Origin: Cubamyces lactineus
Lineage: Eukaryota > Basidiomycota > Agaricomycetes > Polyporales > Polyporaceae
DNA: 64,000 nucleotides
Direction: 5' to 3'
Assembly (NCBI GenBank): GCA_022376465.1
Contig: JACDTU010000011.1
Coordinates: forward strand, 62,001 to 126,000
The notes beneath the pieces were generated by a model. It was not told the DNA's origin and did not search any database. It was given only the letters and a program-made list of their open reading frames with translations. Each line of letters begins with the position of its first letter. Position 1 is the first letter of the stretch. Both the position numbers and the translations under genes were made by a program. Positions 11,532 through 23,938 of the stretch are shown one piece after another.

Positions 11532-12353
11532 CATGGTAGATTCACATCTCTAGACTGTGTCGGAGCTAGGTGTGGTCCGTGAGATATTTGACTGTATGCG
11601 CTGAACATTCGGGGAGTGCTGACATCCTACGTGATGCGCATGCTATCAGGGCGGTGTGGTAAGGATTGAATTGGATCTACGTCATGTCGCTTAGCCTCAG
11701 CCTTAAGCATTCTCACCAAGTTGAGCAGACATGGAGATAATGCGGCATGGCTTAGAAGGTCCCTTGCCGGTTTCTGACATCTCGTCTCCCTGTGGCATAC
11801 ATCCAGAACCTGTGATAGAGCCATATTGGAGATTAGAAGCAATGTTACGTTTGTCAGCGCTGCACTGACGATTGACGCACAGTGCGCATTCTGAGCTCCT
11901 CATAAAAATGCAGAGCTGCGTAGTATGCCTGGTAGAATGACTGCTGTGAAACCTGCTACACGACTGTACAAATGCTTCACGAGCGAGGACCGGTCGTATG
12001 CCAGCGACATATTATATCGGATCACGCATGTCCGCTGCACGTCGCGTATAATTGCGGCTTTAGACAAGTATTAGCATAGCCCAAGGCTGGCACAGTCCGA
12101 AGAAGTCGATAGGCGGAATCAAAAGAAGCTCCAGCCTCGAGCGCGGGACGCCATTTTAATTCCTATAGAACGTCGTCAGCCGCTTCTCGTCGGGATTGAC
12201 CAGCCACGGTGCTACCGAACACCGCACCTAGTTCAGCGGAGTAAGAAAATATACCCGAGAGAACGTATATAAGTCAAAGGCATTACGGGGGGCGGGACGG
12301 TCGTTGAGCCGCGCTCGTTCTTTGGCTTGCCCGCGACACCTCTCGTCGACGCT
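11532..12353. other. Intergenic, no feature seen
   Basis: About 0.8 kb with no coding pattern. It must hold the 3' region of the SMYD gene and the promoter of the next gene. Confidence 0.5.
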
Positions 12354-13891
12354 ATGTCGACCCGACACTCCTTTCTCTCCACCACAGGCCTTATAAGGCC
12401 CTCTTCCGTAGCATATATTGCGGAAGATGACTTTCCTTCCCAACATGCCCCACCCCGCGGCACAAAGCGGGGGAGACGGACTCACAAAATGAAGATAGCG
12501 GATGATCTGCCCGTCCATAGGGCTCGGGCGGGAATCGTACCCTTGGGTCCAGCATTCATCATCGGCCTTGCAGTTCTCCTCTCCTTCCTGTTCATCCTCT
12601 CGCTTTCATGTGCATTCCTCGCCGACGAAGGTGCGCAGCCAGCGTTTTCCACACTTCTCGATGATGTCGCTGCCAACATGCCCGGGGTGAGTACAAAGTT
12701 TACTTCACTGCTAAGGCACACAAGCTCACAGTTCCTGGAAGATTGTCCTCATTGGCGATGACGTCGACGTGGATGTGGACGAGCCAGCGTTGACCATCCG
12801 TTGGTCTATCATCGCTTGTGGCCAAGCCTTCATCCTACCCGGGTCCGAAGGAGCACATGGCAGTGCTGTTTGTGGGCTGCCAGCCATGCCATTCTCGATC
12901 TTTGTAGACGGGTCAGTACGTTGTGCAAACTGCCGCAGGCTTCATGCTTACCTAACATTGCAGGGGCAGAGATCCAGCAGCAACATACGATCCCACCTTT
13001 TTCCCATACTTGAACGGCAGTAGTCAGCGTGTCAGGTAAGCCAATGTACGCTATCGATGGATTCTTACTATGACCATACTACCGATAGCATCCAGAACAT
13101 GTTCCAGTTCGACGATGATCATGTGTTGGACGTTCATGAGGCGAGACTGTACCCTTTCGACACATACCTCCTGACAAGCACCCTGCGGGCTACGACACTC
13201 CTCGACAATCAGAGCCTACCTATCCAAAGGCTATCCACTCTCTCGGTGACCTCGAGTTTCGTTATAGACTCGAGCGACGCGCCCACATTTATCGAAGGCG
13301 CGCAAGGGATGCAGACAACATCGAGGGACCTGACGTTGCGAGTTAGGAGGCCTGCAGAAGCCCGAATGTACGCCCTACTCTTGTTCGGAGCAAGCTGGAT
13401 GTTGGCGCACACCGCGGTGGCACTCGTTGCGTTCTCGTGGACGTTGCAAGGGGCGGACAACGTTATGAAGCATGCAGCATTCGCGTTCCTCGTCGTTCTA
13501 CTCATCCCGCAGCTGCGTAATACTATGCCCGATGCGCCAGGTTTCGACGGTGAGTGTGCCCATTGCTTCCGCACGAAGCGCATAATGACACCTTGCTGCA
13601 GGAGTATTGATAGGTCAGTACTCTCAGAAGATGGGGATGTACGATGCTCACTGCGGACGTGTAGATGTCATTGGCTTCTTCCCGCAAATGTTGACAAGCG
13701 CGGTGTCGGTGCTCATGCTCATCGCTATGTCCGTGAAGAGGGAGCTGCAGGTCCTTGATAGAAGCCCAATGATCGAAGAGAGGGTCAAGGAAGTACCAGC
13801 ACCGCTATCGACTGGGTTGATGAAGATGCGAAGGGGAGGGGCATCTATCGACATAGGCCACATGCGGAACCTCAGTCGCACGTTCTCTTGA
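12354..13891 (+). CDS. Multi-pass membrane protein, DUF4436-like
   Basis: Six exons close in phase: 12354..12686, 12742..12911, 12964..13035, 13089..13549, 13602..13613 and 13665..13891, giving 424 residues. One membrane segment lies near residues 67-91 (FIIGLAVLLSFLFILSLS). Then comes a beta-rich lumenal part with VHEARLYPFDTY, the RLYPFD element seen in DUF4436 proteins. Three C-terminal membrane segments follow (YALLLFGASWMLAHT, AFAFLVVLLIPQL, FFPQMLTSAVSVLMLIA). The fifth exon is only 12 bases. Start at 12354 (MSTRHSF) is chosen over an in-frame ATG at 12327. The 12741/12742 acceptor (GGAAG) is the least certain junction. Function of the family is unknown. Confidence 0.72.
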
Positions 13892-14418
13892 TTCAGTCCA
13901 CCGGGGAGCGCACTGGGTCTTACGCAGCCTTAACCTTATATTCCTTTGGTCATGGACACAATATGTGGACATTCCGATTGGGACTGCGAAGAATTGTACG
14001 GTCCGTCCGTTAGGGATGGTTACCTGGCAGTAGAGGCGTAAGAATAGTACTCCTGTAGCTGTTATACTGTACAGCAGATAACCTGGGGTAGGACATGCAC
14101 ACACCTCTCCGTATAATTTACGTGTTATCAGAAAACTAGAGCACGGATTCCGCGGTGCTTCGGTGGTGGACTTCAGACGACTCAAGTCAGAGGGCCGACA
14201 AGTTACAACTGTACCGCATGTACCACGTGATTTGAGCATGACGCGCCACGTTCGCGAGCTCAGGCGCCCGCTGACCGTGGTCGACGGCTTCAGAGGCTAC
14301 AGCCGCCATGCCCTCCCTCTCTGCTCTCCTGCCACTCTACCCTCCTGGCTAGTGTTAATAACGTACTTCTGGACATAAAGGAAGGACACAAGAACTTACC
14401 AGTCTAGAGCTACCTGCT
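13892..14418. other. Intergenic, no feature seen
   Basis: Short mixed frames only. Confidence 0.5.
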
Positions 14419-15362
14419 ATGCCAGTTGGAATTGAGGCGTGGGTTACCCAAATCCCACCCGTTACGCGGGCATGGCTTGCACTCTCGATCTTGACTAGTC
14501 TGGCAGTAGTGAGTTCACTCAGTAGGATGCAACCATGTTGTATCTAACGAAAACACCCTTAGCAATGTCAGCTTGTTACTCCACTCCAGCTGTACTTCAG
14601 CTTCAAGGCTGCGTTCACGAACATGCAGGTCCGTGCCGTGCTCTTTCCTTCGGCGGTTCCCTCGTCCTCACAATGCGCCACTAGCCATGGCGTGCGTTCA
14701 CGACATTCTTCTACTTTGGAAGCATATCTCTAGACTTCGTCTTCCACATGTTCTTTTTGTGAGCATTTACGGGTACTTCATGTGCTCCTGACCGTTCACC
14801 TCTTCTGACACCACGTTTCTCCATAGCATGCGGTATAGCCGGATGCTGGAAGAATCGTCCTTTGCGAATCGCAAGGCAGACTACTTCTGGATGCTCTTCC
14901 TCTCCTCACTAATGCTTCTAGTGGGTGGCTTCACATCCTGCCCAATATCGAGCTAACAGCGCCTGTCCGCGGATTCCGTCCTAGGTTTTGTCTCCGCTCG
15001 TGAATCTGCCATTCCTCTCGGCGCCATTAGCGTTCGTTCCAATCTATCTCTGGTCGCGGCGCCATCCATCTACCCCCATCTCGCTCTTCGGGATGGTAAC
15101 AATCACCGCACCGTATCTCCCGCTTGCCTTAGTCGGTCTTGCGTGGATGCTGAACGGGACGTGGCGAGCTGCAGCTGGAGACCTTCTAGGGTGTGCTGTA
15201 GGGCACGTTGCCTGGTTCATGCGGGATGTATGGACGCGCGAGATGGTTGGCGGGCCGACCTTCCTGAGCGAGGCACCAGAACCACTGTGAGTTCCATGGT
15301 ACAGCAACGAGGCAAAGCTAATTTCGCGATTCTGTAGGAAGCGCTTTTTCGGTGATATATGA
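14419..15362 (+). CDS. Derlin (Der1/Dfm1-like rhomboid pseudoprotease of ERAD)
   Basis: Exons 14419..14508, 14563..14628, 14685..14758, 14827..14920, 14985..15286 and 15338..15362 give 216 residues. The N-terminus reads EAWVTQIPPVTRAWL, and QPWRAFTTFFYFG gives the derlin WR motif. FVFHMFF and MRYSRMLEESSF are further derlin signatures. Several hydrophobic segments follow, including LLGCAVGHVAWF. Derlins form part of the retrotranslocation channel that moves misfolded ER proteins to Cdc48. Length fits the family (200-250). The short last exon encodes the basic end KRFFGDI. The neighbouring AN1 and PSMD9 genes belong to the same broad protein-quality theme but are not co-regulated as far as the sequence shows. 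Confidence 0.93.
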
Positions 15363-15921
15363 TCGGCTTTGTGCTGCTCCAGATTCTGTACGTTAGAGTT
15401 TGCTGCAATCGTATTATGACAGGTGCAGCGGAACGTACGGTTGTGTGTCGTCGCACCGATGTGTCGATAATATACGCATCGATGCTGCTTGTTCATCAGA
15501 TACCAATCAGTAAGGCGTCAGCTCTTCGACCCGAGCTGAGGTGCGCCGAACGAACGGGCAGGCGCGCATGATGGCTAGGAAAAGACTTGGAAACGAAGCC
15601 AAAGCGACCCGCCCGTGAACATACGCCGTGCGTATGATCACTGTTGCATCTATGCGTAGGGAACCCAATATTCCGTTCATGCTTCTCTAGCAGCAGTTCG
15701 TAATCCACGGGCGGAGCTCTCCTTCGCACGCCTCTATCGCTACGGCTTCGTGATGGATGGCGAGCACGCAATTGTTGAGAACCATATGCTGAGCTTCTCA
15801 GAGGGGGCGATAGGAGCATCGAAGGCGGTGTGTTAGTGCAAGCAAAAGATGTAGCACAGTGAGGCTTGTGATTCCGAAGGTCTATGCAAACGCCTTCGAA
15901 GCTCTAGGGTGTCCTCTAGGT
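15363..15921. other. Intergenic between convergent genes
   Basis: 3' regions of the derlin and thioesterase genes. No feature could be supported. Confidence 0.5.
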
Positions 15922-17006
15922 CTAGTCGATATCTTCTCCTTCGATAACGCGCTCGCCGTCCTCTGAGAATTTCACATCGTTCTGCGATAGAACGTGTGGT
16001 CAGATCGGCCGCGTACGTACGGCGGAGCAGCAGCGCTTGCGCCATAGCACTTGCCTTATGTCCGACCGACTTGCCAATATACTTCGTGTGGTCTGGGAAG
16101 GCGTCAGTAAGCCAAAACGTTCACCCTTAGACGGATGGGGTAAGATTATGCAGACTACTCACGTCCATATGCTGCAAGTTGGCCCTGGGCGTTGTAGAAG
16201 TCTACGCGAGTATACGCGAGGGACTTTCCTGTGCGCATGTCGGTGCACGCCTTGTTAGCAAGAGTGATGTCGCACGCATGCAGCTCCGATGAAGCTGACC
16301 TATTCCCGTAACGACCGCTTTGGCGGTGAGCTCATCGCCTGCGCGTCCACCAGGCTTGACAAAAGAGGTGCCAATATCGACCGATACGCCGGTCATGAAC
16401 TGGCCTTTGGTTGCAACGGCAAGAGAGCCGAGAGTGTCCGTGAGAGACATAATTAGTCCTCCGTGGACGGTCTATGATGCCGCCCTTTTCAGTCCCACGT
16501 CCTACCGGACAGCGATGAGGCGGTCAGCTTACTCTGACGCGGTTCACTGCGGGATATAAACCACGTAGTGAGCATTAGAGTTGCGTTCGCAGAATACCCT
16601 TCAAGGCATCAGCGGGACGAGGTCGGGAAGACGTACGGTTATAGGGTTCAATCTTGAGGGACGCCTTGAGCTCCCCTGGCTTTGCGTCAAGGATCTTTAG
16701 CTAATGCAAGGTGCCTGTAAGCATGTTTCCATGAAGGCTAGCTTGGCAAGAAAACCCGCACGCACGTTGGGGAAACATTGCTGGTCGTGTCCTGTCGGTA
16801 GATTTACCAAGAGTTCGTGTCAAAGCGCTGTTTCGCACACTAGAAGCACACTGCAAGAGAGATAGATGCCCACCTTTGTTCTCCACGAACGATCGCCAGA
16901 CCTGTCAGGAAGCAGATATCGCGGTGTGAGGTCCTGACGCATTCCGGAACGAGTAGATTTGCAAGTGCTCGCTCACCCTCCGGGTGAACCTAAGGCAGGC
17001 GGCCAT
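15922..17006 (-). CDS. Hotdog-fold thioesterase (4HBT/PaaI-like), 5' exons uncertain
   Basis: Six exons chain in phase from 16700 downward: 16700..16637, 16546..16533, 16471..16300, 16228..16163, 16092..16055 and 15981..15922, with stop at 15922-15924. They read LKILDAKPGELKASL, NLNRVRTVHGGLI, SLTDTLGSLAV, IGTSFVKPGGRAGDEL, GKSLAYTRVDFY and HHTKYIGKSVGHK. HGG and the D-x-G-x-L helix are the 4HBT active-site region. The exon at 16546..16533 has 14 bases. The intron between 16055 and 15981 starts with GC (AAG|GCAAGT) instead of GT. Upstream, VWRSFVENK (about 16900-16873) is clearly coding and a start at 17006 (MAACLRFTRR) is likely. I could not join these to the exon at 16700 in phase. Acyl-CoA substrate is inferred from the family. 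Confidence 0.75.
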
Positions 17007-19236
17007 TTGTGATCCTACCTATCTGTTCTACTTCTGCAGGTGATGTGAGTTGCCTTGGCACGCTTTCCAACGTCAAGGCACCCAGTGATTGTCCTTGGTT
17101 GTCGCGCTGAAGATACAACGTAACAACGCATTCTGACTTGCCCTCCGCATGCCTTCCCCGCGAGCCACCGTGGCGCCGGTAAAGTGCGGGGCCCGGGCCG
17201 ATACCCCTGAATCTCGCGGCTTTGGGCGCCAAGAGATTAGGCGCCTTGTAAGTTGCAGGTTGCGACTCCCCACCACCTCGCATCTGAGCCCAGACTTCTT
17301 CTGCTGCGTGGCTCGTATCTCGTATTCCCATGCCTGTTGACCATAATGCATCTTTTATTGATATGCTTTGAATAGAAGAGCTCACAGTTTCCCGGGAACA
17401 GATACGATGAGCCAGTTGCCGCTCTGCGTTGTCAGCACTTCGTAGGCACATTGCCGCCCAAAACTCCATGCGATCACTCCCACATTGCAAGCACATAATC
17501 AGCTGTAACGCACCTCGAAAAGCAGGATAGTCTAGGGCCAAGCCTCCGATACGTTCGGCTGCTGCCAAGCTCGTAGGGTGGGCCGCGCAAGAAGAATTTC
17601 TTCTCCCCGTTGACAGGTCCGATGTTCGACATATCACTTCGCCGATCTAACCTTCGCATCCGGACAAATACACTGCACACGCAACAGCCTAGTCCACCCC
17701 ATTTATGCATCGCATCTCAGCAATGGTGCGACGCTGACGTTCGTAGTCGCGGAGAGACATACGCCGGGTAGGGTCGTATTGCGTACCCGTACGCATGTTG
17801 TTTATATCAAGGTACGAGCTGTCATCCTGATGAGCGCCACAGTTTGTCCGACTGTATCGCACGTAGGCCACTTGCACAGGATGTAGCGCAATCTATGGCC
17901 CGCCGCCTCTGAACGGGTGTAGCCTGAGTGTTCCCTCGGCGGCGCATGCATACTTCAAACAAGTCAACGAGGTGAGAAGATGATACCATGGTGGTTCTTT
18001 CAATCTGACCCACATCAACCATGATGCACGAAGAGAAGCTTCGCACGTTTTGAACCTGTGGGAATCACTCGGTACCGCTACTTCTCTACGTCGAGGAGCG
18101 ACAATTTCCGGAGCCGTATACTAGCCATATGCAGCGTGTAAGGAGATCTCCGGCTCAGATTCAGAAAAAGGTAACAAGTGCACAAACCATTACCGTCCTG
18201 TGTTTATCAGTTTGGGTTTTGTCGCCAGCGGCTGCTGCACACCGTATGGCCACGGTATCCACACGGATATCCCGAAAACTTTGTCTCCGAGGCGAGAGAT
18301 GCCATTGAGCACTCGTGTCTGCAACTTAGCCGTCTTCATGCAGCAGCACTACGCCCGTGATATGCCGAGCAGCAGTTATGTCCACTCTGCATGCGACGGC
18401 AACGCAATGCCCGTCTCCCACCATCGCCGGGACTACCTGTGAAGTAGCTAGGGACATCAGTGCACAATGGGCTGTAAACTTCGAGTAACCTTACCGCACT
18501 GGAATCTCCGGATACCGGGTGGCATAAAGGTACGTGATATCGACACGCAATATGTTTTGACAGTAACCTGTGTGGTCCAGATCGACGCGTTCGGCGCTCC
18601 CACATGGGAGTTCCAGGTTCTTTGTGGCGCCCGTCGACATCCGCTACCCAGTCTGACATCTAAACTCCACTCGCACCGTTCCTTCCGCGTGCACTGCGAA
18701 TGCTGATTGCACTTGCAGACCGATACGCATGGTTGTGCCCGCGGACGGCGGTTTGGTTGGTTTGTTCCGCGCAGAAGTCGAAGCACGAGAGCATACTCAT
18801 TCACCATTTCTTGCGATTTAGGCGAATGTGCTGCTCTGTTCTATCGCCCCATCATCCTCCTCCGTCCGTCCCGTACAGCGCCTCCTCTAATTCTGCATTG
18901 CTGGCGCTCCTCGCCCTGAAACGTCGACATGGCTTCTTGACGGACGTAATCCTGCAATATGCCCCTTGTGCGATTCAGGCCCGCCAAGCTATGCTCGCCT
19001 GTCACTATACTCCGTCTGGACTCTTCTATCCCCCATTTCGGACAACTCACTTTTCTCGCGGTCTTCGAAGCACGCCGACATGCGCTCCTACTTCCTGCTA
19101 GCGCTTGCTTGTCTGGACACAAGCATGGGCCAATTCTAGGGTATATCTAGCGGCCGAAAGCACTCGAATTCCCAGCATCCCGCCAGACCACCCACCCGTC
19201 TCCCCCGCCCCCTTCATCCGTTTCCTATCTGTCGCC
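17007..19236. other. 2.2 kb without a supportable gene
   Basis: Several stop-free stretches lie on the minus strand (for example 17637..16990, and exon-like pieces near 18600-18520, 18330-18190 and 18140-17700 bounded by plausible splice sites). None shows a recognisable domain, and the composition (many Trp, Cys, His) does not look natural. A decayed gene or a lineage-specific one is possible. The right end holds the promoter of the TmpA-like gene. Confidence 0.35.
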
Positions 19237-21083
19237 ATGTCTTCCAGCGATAGTGCCGTTGTGAGCTCTGCAAGCATCGCGTTCCCCCCTCCAGCACATC
19301 ACGACATGCCTTCGATCCCGTACGAGCTCGAGAGGTCCTCCCAAAGCACTTCCACGGCAGCCTCGTCTATCTCCGATAAGAAGAGCGAGCTCTCTGCCGA
19401 GAAGGGTAGCCCATCATGGAATGGGTACCTGGATGATGAACTACCGGAAAAGACCCAGGGACACTGGGTCCGCAACCTACGCTTCCAGATCTTCTCCCTT
19501 TATCGCAGGCTATTCGGCATCGTATTCATCACGAATATGGCCGTCTTCATTGCCACCTGCGTTCAAAATGGCCTTCAGGGTGCTGATGCACAATACATCG
19601 GGAAGGTCGCTATTGCGAACATCTTCGTTGCTGTTCTCATGCGGCAGGACTACGTGATTAACGCGTTCTTCACTGTCGCCTGCGCCGCACCGCGCTCGTG
19701 AGTGCCCCATTTGCATCACAACGTCTATCTTTGTACTCAACAGCGCTTCAGTTGGCCACTTTTCATCCGCCGTATTCTCGGTCGAGTGTATACGATCGGA
19801 GGAAGTGAGTTCTTACTATCATCGCTGGGTTCCGATGTCTCTGACAGCACCGGTCTCCCGGAATACAGTTCATTCCGGCTGTGCAGTCAGCGGTACCATT
19901 TGGCTCGTTCTCTTCGCCGCCCAGGCAACGCGTCAATTCATCAAGAAGGAATACGTAAGTCTATGACCTTCTTTGACTGTAGACGCATTGAATTGACCTG
20001 TGCCTCAGATCACTATCCCTACTTTGGTCTTCACATATATCATTCTCGCGCTCCTCGTCGGTATGATTGTGTTTGCCTACCCCAAAGCCCGCACCCGTCA
20101 CCATGATACGTTCGAGATGACCCACCGTTTCATGGGATGGACTGCGGTCGCACTCGTATGGTGTCTTGTAAGCCATCTACTCCATTATCTTGCGCCACTT
20201 GGCAATACTAACACCGAACCGCAGGTGTTGTTCCTCATCAAGGACTATCAGCAGGCAGGCCAGACCTTAGGCCAGGCCGTCCTCCGTTCGCCGCCTTTCT
20301 GGCTTGTACTCATTATGACATGCTCCATCATCCTGCCCTGGCTTCGCCTTCGCAAGGTACCTGTTCGTGCCGAAGTCCTGTCTAACCATTGCGTCAGGCT
20401 CCACTTCGACTACGGTACGTTCTCGTCTTCTCTGAACCTCACAGACGGGACGTCTGATCGTTCGCTCCCACAGTCGATACACACCCGGGCCATTTCACGC
20501 GCATGTCGCTCAGTCCGCTCAAGGAGTGGCACTCCTTTGCCACCATTTCCGTGCCTGGAACGAAGGGATACTCGGCGGTCGTATCCCGTGCCGGAGACTG
20601 GACGAGCGAGCGCATCGCGAACCCGCCTACTGAGATATGGATCCGCGGTGTTCCCTGCTACGGTGTTGTGCGCGTCACGCCGCTATTCCGCCGAGTCGTG
20701 ATGGTGGCGACCGGTAGTGGGATCGGCCCCATTGCACCGGTGGTATACGCCAAAAAGGTCCCCATCCAGCTGCTTTGGACCGCACCTGCGGTTCGCAAGA
20801 CTTTCGGGGATGCGCTCGTCGACTCCCTTTTGGAAGCGAACCCGAGTGCTGTCATTTACGGTGGGTCTTCGTGCATGTCCGCCTTTCGGCATTGCTAACA
20901 TGCAGCCTCGCAGATACTCGAGAGCATGGCAAGCCGGACATGGTGAAGCTCACGTACCGCATGGTGCGCGAATTCAATGCCGAGGCTGTGGTCATCATCT
21001 CGAACGAACCGCTTACGAGGAAGGTGGTCTATGGTATGATGAGCCGAGGCATTCCTGCTTTTGGGGCTATCTGGGATTCGTGA
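19237..21083 (+). CDS. TmpA-like membrane FAD/NAD(P)-binding oxidoreductase
   Basis: Exons 19237..19697, 19752..19804, 19869..19954, 20009..20167, 20225..20414, 20474..20860 and 20914..21083 give 501 residues in phase. A Ser-rich cytosolic N-terminus leads to GHWVRNLRFQIFSLYRRLF and about six membrane segments (IVFITNMAVFIATC, GCAVSGTIWLVLF, LVFTYIILALLVGMIVF, FWLVLIMTCSIIL). A ferredoxin-reductase-like half follows: HPGHFTRMSLSPLKEWHSFA, VVMVATGSGIGPIAP (NAD(P)-binding glycine motif) and the end NEPLTRKVVYGMMSRGIPAFG. This matches the C-terminal region of fungal TmpA and of some NRPS-like adenylating proteins, but here no adenylation domain precedes it. In Aspergillus TmpA is tied to a conidiation signal; the role here is inferred only. 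Confidence 0.85.
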
Positions 21084-21658
21084 ACGATATGCTGTTACGT
21101 CTTGGAGCACTCGATGTTGTCCACTAGAGGTTCTACTCGCTTCTGTTTTAGATCATGTACGCTATGGCATACTACATTCAATCCATTGACAGCATCATGG
21201 GCACGTGTACATTGACGCGCTGGTTGCATTCCTCCGCAATATGAGCAAAAACCTTTGGGAGGCCAAGGGCCAAGTCACTTGCGTAGCTTAATGTGTCTCG
21301 GCAGAGGGGAGAAGGCCTAGCCGCAAGGCTACAATGCGTTTCGTGCGAACTGCAACACCTGCCAAAACGGGAACTCGCCGCCCCTAAGTACTTGGCGGCG
21401 ACGTTTTACCGGCGCCGGGCGCTGCCATCTTCCGGGGCCACTGGCCTCATGATTCCTCAACGAGAGACATATACCATACGATACTGTGCAGACCACCCAC
21501 GGCTCCTGCGTCTGTTTGCTATCCGGAACATCACCTATCTTCGCCGGGCCCGAGTGTCTTCTATCTCTTGCGATACTTGTCTGAGTTGCCGAATTTGCTT
21601 GACAAAGCAATCAAACAGCGAGCGATTGCGTCACGGACCTATTGCATAATTCACCACC
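21084..21658. other. Intergenic, no feature seen
   Basis: 3' region of the oxidoreductase gene and promoter of the next gene. Confidence 0.5.
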
Positions 21659-23938
21659 ATGCGTGTTGAAGAAGGCTTCCAGCCGGTGAGTGGACCGGCA
21701 TGGGTCATATGGCGAATACCACTCTGAACATGCATTCATCAGGTTCCATTTGTCGAGGGGAACCCATATAGCACCGACCCAGTTCTCCCGGCGCTCCTGA
21801 AGCGCATCTTGCCATCGGAAGTCTTCCAGGATGTCGACCAGGACCTGACCCGCTTCGGCGGAGAAGTGCTGACCAGTGAGCACCCAACTTCTACCATATG
21901 GCCGAGTGGCATCCTTCCATCGCAGCCGATTCCGCTGACAGTCGAATCAACGCAGCTATGCGCGAGCTGGTGCAACGTGCGACTCCACCCCAGCTTGTGC
22001 AGTATGACAATTGGGGTCGACGCGTGGACGACCTCCGGACGTCGGAGGGTTGGCGCGGCCTCAAGGACGTGTACCACCGCGAGGGAATCGTTGCGATCTC
22101 CTACGAGCGGAAATACCGCGAACACAGCCGGCCATATGCATTTGCGAAGCTGTTTATCACCGCGGCCGACTCCGATGTGGTATGTTGCGGTCGTATCTGG
22201 GGTTCGCATCGAAGAACTAACCATAGGATTTATTGAGACCGACTGCCCGATGAGTATGACAGATGGCGTTGCTCGAGGTGTGTCGCGCCGTGTCCAGACG
22301 TGTCTCAGCTTGGAATAGTACTGATAGAGCGCCGCAGTGCTGGAGCTCGTCGGCTCCCCAGCGTTGAAGCAAGATGTTCTCCCCAGGCTCATCAGGTACA
22401 CTCCGCCATCTACGCTGCTTCACGCCTTTGCATGAGCTATGAGCTAATGCGTCGTTCCGATGAATCCCGCAGTCGAGATCCCGTCGAAGCATTTACTGCG
22501 GGCCAGTGGATGACGGAGGTATGAGCGTTCGCACTACGGAATTAATAGGTACTGACATCTGAATAGCGTCCTGGAGGATCCGATGTCTCTCGCGCCGAGA
22601 CTGTCGCTACTCCCGTGGCGGGCGCCACGACCCAGTACGGCCCGCAGTACAGGATCGACGGATTTAAATGGTTTTCGAGCGCCACTGACAGCGACGTCGC
22701 TCTCGCGCTTGCCCGCACTGGGCGCCCCGAGGACGGTTCTCGCGGACTTTCTCTCTTTCTCATTCCCGTGCGCCTGCCACTCATCCGACCCCCCGGAGCA
22801 CCTCGCCCTCCCGCGCTGACGAACAACATCTTCATTCACCGGCTCAAGAACAAATTTGGGACGAAGATCGTACCTACCGCTGAGCTCTCCATCGAAGGCG
22901 CCGAGGCGTACCTCCTCGGGCAGCCGAACCAGGGCGTCAAGCTCATTACACCTGTCCTCAACATCACGCGGACCCACTCCGCGGTCGGGTCGGTGGCGTA
23001 TCTCCGCAAAAGCCTTGCAATCGCCACTGCACATTCGCATGGACGCGCGATCAAAGGCGGTAGACAGCTCCTCAAGGACACGCCGCTTCATGTGGCGGAG
23101 CTTGCGAGGTTGCACGTGTTGTACCGCGCCCTGGTGCATTTCGTCTTTGGGTCTATTGTCCTACTCGGCAAGACCGAATGCGGTGTTGCAACTGAAAGCG
23201 AGAGCTTGCGGTTGAGACTAATGACCCCGGCGATCAAAGCCTTCGCTGCGGAGAAGTGCACGACCGCAATGGAAGAGTGCATGACCATGCTCGGCGGCGA
23301 AGGGTACATGGAAGAGAACGGAATTACCAAGTAAGTGATGATGTCGCTGTGCCGTCATTCCTGCCTTACGCGGCGTTCAGGCTGATCCAGGACGGACTCG
23401 TCGAGAAGATTTGGGAAGGAACCATCACAGTACTGTCCCTCGATCTCGTAAGAGCGGTGGAGAAGTCGCCTGCGTTGGATGCGTTTATTCAGGTAATGGT
23501 CGTCCAATCATCTTCGCCGGTTTGTGTACTTAGCGATACATGATCCAGTGGGCGCATGATGTTCTCACCTCGTGCTCCGAGGAGCTCGTGAAAGCTCTCG
23601 ACGAACCGCTGGCCAACCTTCGCAAGGCGTTGGGTGTGTTGCCGGATGCGTACAAGGCGCCCATCCCCCCGCTTGCTCCCCGTCCCGCACTCTTCTTATT
23701 CTGCCATGTTGCCTCAAGTCTATACCTCCTTGAGCATGCTATCTGGGCTTTCAAGGCATCGGAACCAGGATACGAGACAGATCTCGAGGTGTTCAAGCGC
23801 TGGGTCATGGAAGGAGGACTTGATGGCGCTCTGGAGAGCGTACGCAGGGCCAAGGACGCTTCCAACGACCGTGTGAGAGCAGACTCCACGATAGTCTACG
23901 GCTCAGGGACGAAGGTCAAAGCCACTGCACGGCTGTGA
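21659..23938 (+). CDS. Acyl-CoA dehydrogenase, AidB-like
   Basis: Nine exons in phase: 21659..21685, 21743..21875, 21926..22179, 22238..22277, 22338..22395, 22473..22518, 22567..23330, 23381..23492 and 23549..23938, giving 607 residues. Signatures: PPQLVQYDNWGRRVD, TDCPMSMTDGVAR, AFTAGQWMTERPGGSDVS (FAD and substrate-contact segment), DGFKWFSSATD, NQGVKLITPVLNITR and ECMTMLGGEGYMEENGIT, then LIQDGLVEKIWEGT. These match the long fungal acyl-CoA dehydrogenases related to AidB. The C-terminal 150 residues form the extra helical domain of that group. It would oxidise an acyl-CoA or related substrate with FAD. The true substrate is unknown. No peroxisomal or mitochondrial signal is obvious. Confidence 0.93.

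Noticed and set aside
16990..17637. 215-residue open frame on the minus strand
   Set aside because: No recognisable domain, overlaps the likely start of the thioesterase gene and lacks splice support.
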